From Maniola hyperantus (Eukaryota > Arthropoda > Insecta > Lepidoptera > Nymphalidae): a stretch of 64,000 nt of DNA. The position numbers were made by a program, and so were the translations under genes. Positions 56,801-64,000 of the stretch are shown piece by piece. The stretch spans positions 3,720,001 to 3,784,000 of the forward strand of contig NC_048554.1 in NCBI RefSeq assembly GCF_902806685.2, given 5' to 3'. Numbering within the stretch: position 1 is the stretch's first letter; each line of letters opens with the position of its first letter. Below the pieces are notes generated by a model. The model was not told the origin of the DNA, ran no database searches, and saw nothing but the letters and a program-made list of their open reading frames with translations.

Positions 56801-59800
56801 ATATTATATACACATATAGATTTATTATGGAGTGGAGGACATACGTGGACGTGTGCCTTCCACTCGAACTTGTACCACGTGGTGTTCAACCACTCCACTC
56901 TTCCTCGAAATATGCCCAAAGATTTTGAGGATTTGCAATTGTACAAGCGACGAAAGCCTTTGATTTATTTTGTTATTTCAATATGAAAGTAAAAAAGATC
57001 AGTTTTACAAAAAAAAGTTTTACTCACCGTCGCCCTGGACAGAGGTAATGTGTTTCCCATCGAGGAAGAGATCAAAGTTGGAGAGGTAGGGCGAAGGTCC
57101 TCGGTCCACCACCACCTCATTGAGCACTAGTATAGTTGTGGGCTTCTTCTTCTCTTTGCCATCTTCTGTCGTCTTCCGGAGTACCACGCATTGGAGACGT
57201 GACCTTAACGTTAACGCGGCGTGACCTTGAATAAAATGATTTTTCGATTGCATATATCTGTTGAATTGGATAGTGCATTTTAAGAAACATTTTAGTTCGA
57301 TTATTTATTAATTCGGGCAGTTTAGAAAATACATATCGAAAATTTCGTCATGGGCAGTGAAATCCGCAATTTTTGACATGTAAAAAAATCAGAGTTTATA
57401 GACTAAGAGAGATAATAAGCTAAACACTCATAGAGCTCATTCATTTTTAACGAAGCCATAAGGTAACATAGATAAAGTATCAAAATCGTTTGAAACGCCG
57501 CACGTGTTTTGCAAGTGTTTACAAATAATTCACTCGCCACGACTTAATCCTATTATTATTGCTAATGACGGTCTCAAGTGGAAACACGCCAGGTAATATT
57601 GAATGCACTATTCTAATTTAATAGACATTTAGCTTACCTTCCAAAACATTCATGACTTGATCCTGAAAGTTGTTGAACTCGAATGGCGTAAGGAATCCCA
57701 ACGAGCCCAAATGGAACGCCATCACTGGAGGCACTGATTGCTGGAAGAGAAATACAAACGTGATTTATACCACACTAGCTGATGCCCGTGACTTCGTCCG
57801 CGTGGAATTATTTAAAAAAAAATCCCGTGGGAACTCTTTGATTTTCCGGGATAAAAAATAGCCTGTGTCACTCTCCAGGTCTTTATCTGTACCCATGCAA
57901 AAATAAAATCGATCCGTTGCACCGTTGCGACGTGATTGAAGGACAAACCAACAAACCAAGACACAAACACACTTTCGCATTTATAATAAGGGTACTGATA
58001 AGGGTGACTAGGATTCCTTATCTTCTGTTGAATTAAAATTCTCCTTCACCTTTTTCTTTCAAATCAGTACCCATATTATAAATGCGAAAGTGTGTTTGTT
58101 TTTTGGTTTGTTGGTTTGTCTTTCAATCACGTCGCAACGGATCAACGTGATTTTTTGCATGAATATAGTTAAAGACCATTAGAGTGACATATGCTACTTT
58201 TTATCCCGGAAAATCAAAGAGTTCCCACGGGATTTTTATTTAGATAGGAATAGAAAAACCTTATTTCACGCGAACGAAGTCGCGGGCATCAGCTAGTAAA
58301 AAATAATAATTAAGAGAAATTGTTCCAAAAACAACAATCATCATCATCAACCAATAGACGTCCACAGCTGGACATAGGTCTCTTGTAGGGACTTCCACAC
58401 GCCACGGTCTTGCGCCGCCTGGATCCAACGGCTCCCTGCGACTCGTCTGATGTCGTCCGTCCACCTAGTGAGGGGTCTTCCAACGCTGCGTCTTCCATAC
58501 AAACATAAAACAACAATACCCATATTATAATCCGAAAGTGTATTTGTTAGACCTCCAATCACACCCAACGGAGCAACGGATCGACGTGATTTTTTTACAT
58601 AGTTGCTTCAATCGCAAACGCTTTCTTTGCCTTCACGTAGAATTCCTCAATCAGTTCACGGCTTCTTCTTTTCCACAATAATCTGATCGCACCGTACGCG
58701 CCAGTAGATTCTCAAAGCTGTCTTGATACGCTACATACAGGGTGTAAGCAGAACGCTAGCAAAAACTTTGCGTTATTGTTATACTACTTAAACACAATCC
58801 AATACCATTAGCAATTTGCCTCATTTTATCGTTTTAGTGATTTAGTATTTTTTAACCCCGCAATGTGTAGCGTGCAAAACTCGGGTCAATGCCCCGCCTT
58901 CGACGTCGCATTGACTCCGAATGGCTTACAGTCAGTCAGATGTTTTATTTGCAATATTTTACTAAATATAGGATTTTTTTAGATTTAATCGCATTTTTTT
59001 GGTGTTATCATATCAGTAATCATCAGTAGTACAACTTGTCTTCGTTTCTGCTAACGTTCTGGTTACAACCTGTAACCAGACCTACAGGTAAGTCAAGTCT
59101 CAATTAAGTTAGCTCAAGTAAGTTAGCATACCTGGAACAAGGAGCTGGCATGTAACAGCGTGCCGTCTCCTCCAAGGCAGATAATGAAGTCAATCTTGTC
59201 CGTGAGGTCGTCCGTGCCGGCGCGAAACGTCATGAGCCGTTCCCTCACCGACGAGAAGTCGCCGTACTCCTTGAGCAAAGTGTCATCTAGAACTGCCGCT
59301 TCAACGAACACCACCATACTTTTGTCCTGAAAATTAAAGAATCCTTAAATTTTTAAACATTGGCACCGACACCGATTCCGTTGTCTTTCTCTAAACCAAA
59401 TTTAGAGTATCTGCATCCTATTCTTTTTAACAATGCTAAAAAGGGACAGAACATGAACTTTACATTTAAAGACTCTAAATTTTAGTACACGCTACAAATT
59501 CAAACAGTAGGCTCGCGACTGTGCGCTAAAATCACGGGTTTTACCATCTAAAAATAAAATTTAAAACTGTCGAACTGCGTCTGTCCTTTTCATATTACAT
59601 TAGTAAGAAGAGTATGCGAAATGCGAATACTCTAAAATTAGGTTCTGCTCAGAGAATCAGTACCTAAATTTTAGAGTATTCGCATCCTCTTCTTACTAAT
59701 GTAATATAAAAAGGACAGACACAGTTTAACAGTTTTAAATTTAATTTAGAGCCGTCAAACCGCGTAACTTTAGCTGCTGTAACGATTTATGACCCCGTTC

Positions 59801-60923
59801 GCACGTTCATAATGACCCAACTGGATATGGATGAATGGGTATGGATGACTTACATGAACAAGCCAATGCACGAGCTGGACGAAGGGCGCGAGTATGGTGG
59901 CGTCGTGGACCTTCTTGATCACCAGCACCGTCAGCGGCGGCTTGTACCACGTCAGCCGCTGTGATGCCGGGTCCTGGATCTGCCTGGAAGTATAAATCAT
60001 TTATTATGGTTTACTATACCTACTTGATAAATATTTATGGGTCTATTTTCTTTTTCCTTTTTTAATTTATACACTATATGGTGGGATGTGATAATGCAGC
60101 CTAAGATGGAGCGCCCCCTTCTACACCTTCGTACGACCACTCCCACCATACAAACCGGCAGATAAATATTTTTGCGATAAAAAAAACACGTGGGAAGGGA
60201 AGCATTATATACTACTATAGCTGATGCCCGCGACTTCGTGCGCGTGGATTTAGGTTTTTTAAAAATCCCTTGGGAACTCTTTGATTTTCCGGGAAAAAGT
60301 AGCCTATGTCACTCTCCAGCAGGGCGATTGTCTAAAACCTGCATCAATCATTATTACAATCTCAATTGTACTGATTGGCTGAATTTGTGCGATTCTTGTT
60401 GCAACAATGCATTGTGGCCAATAGTGAGCGAGCATTAACCAATCAGAGATGATTGCGATCGTGACATTGTAGCTGTCAAACAACCGCGGTAGAGCCACAG
60501 GTCTTAAACTATACCCATGCAAAAAACCGTTGCTCCGTTGCGACGTGATTGAAAGACAAACCAACAAACAAACACACTTTCGCATTTATAATAAGGGTAC
60601 TGATTAATATCTAAAGCACTCGAGTATTTCTTTGTGAATATATAGTTTTTTTACATTTTTGAAATCCTGTACGCGCTCTCCCCACCAGCGAAAGGGGTTA
60701 CATCATATTATAACCTTTTTCTTTTTAGCACCTAATCTTCACAATCCAAAAGGTTCCCACGACGCTCGAGTAAATCCCTATTTAGCCTCTTGGGCTCCCC
60801 TACTATTAGGTTACAGTATATTTTTCTTAAAAAACAAATAAATCGGGAACATGCTTACAAAATATAAGGTCTGCCACATGTCTCCTCAGTCCAAATTTTA
60901 TTAATTTCTTCCTCACATGCACA
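53835..60923 (-). CDS. NADK: NAD kinase, 5' partial, with a mutually exclusive exon pair
   Basis: Phosphorylates NAD to NADP in the cytosol. Exons in coding order: 60859-60923, 59854-59983, 59132-59326, 57638-57740, 57028-57225, 56259-56416, then 55860-55942 or 55044-55126, then 53835-54048 (stop TGA). Every junction is GT-AG and in phase; with one of the pair the sum is 1146 nt, 381 residues. Human NADK has 446, so the N-terminus lies beyond the window. Motifs: QIQDPASQRLTWYKPPLTVL, catalytic FIICLGGDGTLLHASSLFQ, PPVMAFHLGSLGFLTPFEF, VLNEVVVDRGPSPYLSNFDL, then DGLIVSTPTGSTAYAVAAGA, AIMVTPICPHSLSFRPIVVP, SFDGR in both alternatives, and PVPSICAQDQISDWFDSLGE with CLHWNVRKKQ. The C-terminal tail is acidic and Ser-rich. 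The first exon listed is supported by a good acceptor and phase, but its sequence (CACEEEINKIW) is divergent. Confidence 0.93.
54112..54470 (+). mobile_element. Helitron-like H1 copy containing a perfect palindrome
   Basis: 'attataaatgcgaaagtgtg' at the left and 'gaggcatcatctagt' at the right, in the last NADK intron. At 54348-54396 two 22-bp arms (TTTTCTGGGGTAAAAAATAC plus CC, and its exact complement) surround a 5-bp spacer ATATA. Confidence 0.7.
55044..55126 (-). other. NADK: NADK alternative exon B (divergent version)
   Basis: 83 nt, same entry and exit phases and the same terminal GAT AG as exon A, with acceptor 'gcttgtttcag' and donor AG|gtaata. Encodes TKLNLEAHNKASVSFDG, then RSQLILSAGD. 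It is identical to exon A at 12 of 27 residues, keeping V-S-F-D-G-R and the final G-D. No stop or frameshift. It lies 733 bp after exon A in transcription order. Confidence 0.88.
55860..55942 (-). other. NADK: NADK alternative exon A (canonical version)
   Basis: 83 nt, entered in phase 0 after GVELK and left after GAT AG. Acceptor 'acattttag', donor AG|gtactt. Encodes IALSPDARNAMWVSFDG, then RNRQALQHGD. This is the version closest to vertebrate NADK, which has PEARN and WVSFDGR at the same place. Confidence 0.9.
56466..56800 (-). mobile_element. Diverged Helitron-like repeat
   Basis: 'actagcagttgcccgcgac' at the left and 'attagtcagtcagtcagtg' at the right, in the NADK intron 56417-57027. Degenerate member of the H2 group. 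Confidence 0.5.
57773..58300. mobile_element. Two Helitron-like H1 copies head to head
   Basis: A minus-strand copy (57773-57995, CTAGC at its left end) and a plus-strand copy (58065-58300, 'gggcatcagctagt' at its right end) face each other, giving an inverted repeat of about 200-bp arms with a short centre. Both are in the NADK intron 57741-59131. Confidence 0.75.
58335..58500 (-). pseudogene. LINE (RTE-like) C-terminal fragment
   Basis: Minus-strand frame with SVGRPLTRWTDDIRRVAGSR, then WIQAAQDRGVWKSLQETYVQ, ending near a stop and a (GAT)n tail ('catcatcatc' on the plus strand). The best-preserved copy of this family in the window. Confidence 0.75.
58738..58925 (+). mobile_element. MITE, copy 2 of the 16128-16320 family
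   Basis: 'gggtgtaagcagaacg' at the left, 'cgtgcaaaactcgggtcaat' near the right, matching 16128-16320 in opposite orientation. A related end 'cgttctggttacaacctg' is at about 59052. Confidence 0.6.
59565..59765. mobile_element. Fold-back MITE with arms of about 70 bp
   Basis: 'ctgtccttttcatattac' and 'agagtatgcgaa' on the left answer 'gtaatataaaaaggacag' and 'ttagagtattcgc' on the right. It lies in NADK intron 59327-59853 and fills most of it. Confidence 0.7.
60219..60605 (-). mobile_element. Helitron-like H1 copy interrupted by the 178-bp repeat
   Basis: 'gctgatgcccgcgacttcg' to 'tttataataagggtactgat'. The sequence breaks at 'cactctccag' and resumes at 'gtcttaaactatacccatgc'. Between them (60321-60498) sits a near-identical copy of 20645-20822. 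It is a clear nested insertion. Confidence 0.8.
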
Positions 60924-61059
60924 CTGACAAAAAAATATTGTATTGCTTCGACTCAAAACATAGAAAAGTATAACTACGATGTATTTTTGCATATTCGAAT
61001 TGATGACTTGATCAAGTTGCCAGTAGCTGTGGCGAGGTTCCGCAACGAACGATACAATA

Positions 61060-62075
61060 TCACTACCCATATAATCACTACCCATATAATCACTAGGTAC
61101 CCATATAATCACTACCCATATTATAAATGCGGCAGTGTTTGTTGGTTTGCCTTTCAAGTCGCAAAAGAGCAACGGATCGACATGATTTTTTGCGTGGGTA
61201 TACTTAAAGACCTGGAGAGTGACATAGGCTACTTGTTATCCCGGAAAATCAAAAAGTTCTTTCGGGATAATCCACGCGGACGAGGGCATCAGCTAGTAAC
61301 GTGTAAAAACTCTTATTATAAATGCGAAAGTGTTTGTTTGAGTGTGCAACGGATTGACGTGATATTTGCATGGCTATACTTAAAGATTTGGAGAGTGACA
61401 TAGAATACTTTTTATCTCGGAAAATCAAAGAGGACGGGATTTTTAAAAACCTTAATCCATGCGAACAAAGTCGTGGGCATCAGCTAGTAACATATAAATA
61501 CACGTATAAAGGAAACGACACTTGACTCTAATAAAAATTACCACTTTAAAACATTATATTTTACAAACGGATCAAGAAATCGAAAAATGATGTTCCCACG
61601 ACCCACACCCACAGTATCTTTAGAAGACCAGACAGTATCAGTTATATCCGAGATAGCTTGGCAGCCTGTTTTTATCCCGGAAACACATATTTACAGAGTT
61701 TCACAGTTTTACAGAGAGGATTAAAAAGATCTGAATTCACGCGGACGAAGTGGCGAGCACCGTACTAGTAGATATTATAAAGTAACAACAGTCAACATTA
61801 ATACTTTTTATTATTTCTCTTATCTATTATTATTACAAATGCACATTTTCATTATCATAGACTAGCTGATGACCGCCACTTTGTCCGCGTGGATTTAGTT
61901 TTTTAAAAATCCCGTGGGAATCTTTGCTTTTCCGGGATAAAAAGTTGACTATGTCCTTTCATCCTTTATGCAAGCTATCACTGTACCAAATTTCGTCAAA
62001 ATCGGGAAGTGAAAAGTCAGCAGAGAGACACAGGCAGGCAGACACACTTACACATTTATAATATTAGTATGGATA
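61060..62075. mobile_element. Cluster of Helitron-like H1 copies in an NADK intron
   Basis: Plus-strand copies at about 61109-61300 ('cccatattataaatgcgg' to 'gggcatcagctagt') and 61305-61490, a fragment to 61775 ending 'cgtactagt', and a minus-strand copy at 61862-62070. A short tandem of 'cccatataatcacta' (61065-61115) precedes them. The open frame across 60987-61403 is repeat sequence. Confidence 0.7.
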
Positions 62076-62300
62076 TGGATTTATTTTATATTATCATATT
62101 TAGTTTTCCTGTCTGTTTCTTAATAATTAATATTGAAGTGGTTTTGTAAAATAAATTATCTTAAAAATACACATGTAGCTATATAAGTCTATTACATTTT
62201 TTGTAAACTATAATGATAATTATTATGAACATTAGCGAAACCGGACACAATAATAACGTTATAAATACCAACCTATTTATTTAAACAGTCCATTCAAGGA

Positions 62301-62612
62301 AAGCTGTGATAGCCTAGTGGTTAGGAGTTAGGACGTCCGCCTTCTAATCGGATGTCGGGGGTTCGATCCCGGGCACGCACCTCTAACTTTTCGGAGTTAT
62401 GAGCGTTTTAAGTAATTGCTTTAACGGCGAAGGAAAACATTGTGAGAAAACCTGCATGCCTGAGAGTTCTCCATAATGTTCTCAAAAGTGTGTGAAGTCT
62501 ACCAACCCGCACATGGCCAACGTGGTAGACTATGGCCAAAACCCTACTCAATCTGAGAGGAGACCCGTTCCCTGTAGTGAGCCGGCGATGGGTTGATCAT
62601 GATGATGATGAT
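62301..62612 (+). mobile_element. SINE S1, copy 4
   Basis: 'agctgtgatagcctagtgg' with a small internal duplication (ttaggagttaggacg), B box 'gggttcgatcccgggc', and the usual body to 'gatcatgatgatgatg'. Confidence 0.85.
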
Positions 62613-62794
62613 TCAAGGAAATATATAACCTACACGGTACGATGCTAACGTTTGAACAATTAGTGATAATAAAACGAGAATTGGTCATTGTATTTTGAAA
62701 ATATTGAAGTGTACTTTTGAACAGGTTAAATAATATTGAGATTTACAAGCGAAACAAACATGGAAACTGCGGTACATTGATGAGGTGATAAATG

Positions 62795-63010
62795 TTAATC
62801 ATGATCAACCCATTACCGGCCCACTACTGAGCCGGGTCGCCTCTCAGAGTGAGAAGGGTTTAGGCCATAGTCTGCCACGCTGGCCCAATGCGGATTGGCA
62901 GTCTTCACACATCTGTGAGAACGTGGAGAACTCTCAGGCATGCAGGTTTGCTCACGATGTTTTCCTTCACCGTAAAAGCAAGTGATTTTTTTTTAAACGC
63001 ACATAACTGT
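62795..63010 (-). mobile_element. SINE S1, minus strand, headless
   Basis: Complement of the S1 body, 'aatcatgatcaacccatta' to 'gttttccttcaccgtaaaag'. The tRNA-like head is missing. The sequence 63011-63512 is AT-rich with nothing identified. Confidence 0.7.
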
Positions 63011-63512
63011 CTGTTTTGTCCAAAACCGAAACATTGCAAGTAACGTGGACAACAGGTTGATGATTAAACACCTATACGGATGGTACGGGAAAAAGTCCAA
63101 AAAATTCAAGTCGCTAAAAAAGACATCAACTTTTAAGATAAATTGCTTTTATACGAGTAGTATTCATTTATCATGTCATGCTGCTCAGTTATGACAAAAT
63201 ACATTCGTTTATTGTGATAATGATGGTGATGCTTGGACAATCTAGGCATTTGAAATGTATTTTAATGTGGATTGCAAAACTCACCTTTGTCATAAAGACG
63301 AAACATAAATTGCACAATGTAGCTGACCAAATGAGTTACGTTATAAACGCAGGAAGGCCTAGCTAGGACGGTTTTTCCGCTGTTGCCTTTTTAACGATCT
63401 TGTAACCGTTTACTTTCAAAGACTATTTACCTAACGATTTCTCTCATGCCACTTTGGCTTCTTCATCCATCTTTAATAATATTCACCTAGTCCTAACGGG
63501 CTGCATTTTAAA

Positions 63513-63876
63513 AAACCGGTCAACTGCGAGTCGGACTCGCACATGAAGATTTCCGTACCACCGTGCAAGATGTACCTAACACTTTTATGTAGAACACTGC
63601 AAGTTAATGATGGACTGCGCCATCTTTATTTGATTTACTAAATTAATTTCTCATGAACACATTTTTTTGCGATGTAACCAAAAACTCACGGGTTTCGGTT
63701 TTTTTCCTTTATTTTTGCTATAAGACCTACCTGCTTGCCAATTTCATGATTCTAGATCAACGGGAAGTACCCTGTATGTTTCTTGACAGACCGATAGACA
63801 GACAGACAAACAAACAGACAACAAAATAATCCTATAAGGGTTCCGTTTTTCCTTTTGAGGTACGGAACCCTAAAAT
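63513..63876 (+). mobile_element. Repeat N1, copy near the right edge
   Basis: 'aaaccggtcaactgcgagtc' to 'ttgaggtacggaaccct', diverged from the 13.5- and 31.8-kb copies in its first half. Confidence 0.7.
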
Positions 63877-63968
63877 CGCTTAATTTCATCCCAGATTGCA
63901 TCTTAGTAACATTATATCATCAGGGGTAAACGTAGAAGGCAGTAGTAAACTATTAAAAACATACTTAC

Positions 63969-64000
63969 ATAACCATTGCAGAGTTTTTCATTATCCTTCC
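63969..64000 (-). CDS. NADK: Possible upstream NADK exon, cut by the window edge
   Basis: On the minus strand an open stretch KDNEKLCNGY is followed by a near-perfect donor GTAAGTATG at 63968. It ends in phase 0, which fits the phase-0 start of the exon 60859-60923. Only 32 nt are visible, so this is a splice-site-based guess. Confidence 0.35.

Noticed and set aside
60987..61403. 138-codon plus-strand frame
   Set aside because: Made of consecutive Helitron-like repeats; the same residues appear at other copies.
2836..62612. tRNA-like A and B boxes at 2845, 4290, 16560, 33790, 40480 and 62310 as tRNA genes
   Set aside because: Each is followed by the same SINE body and tail, and the copies repeat across the window. 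No cloverleaf with a proper acceptor stem closes.

Overview
This is a stretch of nuclear DNA from an insect, almost certainly a moth or butterfly (Lepidoptera). The host genes are split by GT-AG introns, the background is AT-rich, and the introns are packed with short repeats typical of lepidopteran genomes: Helitron-like units ending in CTAGT, tRNA-derived SINEs, TIR MITEs and 3' ends of LINEs. There are no rRNA genes, CRISPR arrays or bacterial operons. Most of the long open frames lie in repeats; the real genes were found by joining exons.

Layout. (1) 1-6662: repeats only, probably 5' intron of the next gene. (2) 6663-22833, + strand: six 3'-most exons of the mitochondrial pyrimidine nucleotide carrier Rim2 (SLC25A33/36 type); the N-terminal exon lies left of the window. 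Its long 3' UTR follows. (3) 26434-27906, - strand: GET1/WRB, receptor subunit for tail-anchored protein insertion into the ER, two exons. (4) 28285-30096, + strand: GSTCD-like protein (GST-C-like region plus methyltransferase), one exon, head to head with GET1 across 378 bp. (5) 30823-44670, - strand: complete 14-exon glycogen branching enzyme (GBE1, 685 aa). (6) 46771-47262, - strand: mitochondrial ribosomal protein L41, single exon, with an unidentified small + strand frame opposite it at 47548. (7) 47.8-53.8 kb: transposon-rich spacer with two TIR elements. (8) 53835 to the right edge, - strand: cytosolic-type NAD kinase, C-terminal 381 codons in nine exon positions, with upstream exons outside the window.

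The genes do not form one pathway. They are a set of housekeeping genes, three of them tied to mitochondria or nucleotide and NADP supply.

The most interesting signal is in NAD kinase. Two consecutive 83-nt exons (55860-55942 and 55044-55126) encode alternative versions of the same 27-residue segment around the SFDGR motif. Length, start phase, end phase and the last coding bases agree. Using both runs into TAA within four codons, and using neither breaks the frame, so the pair must be spliced mutually exclusively if both are used. A second theme is damage and duplication at Rim2 exons: a decayed tandem copy of exon 4, and retroelement insertions that have made three copies of the exon 5 splice donor.
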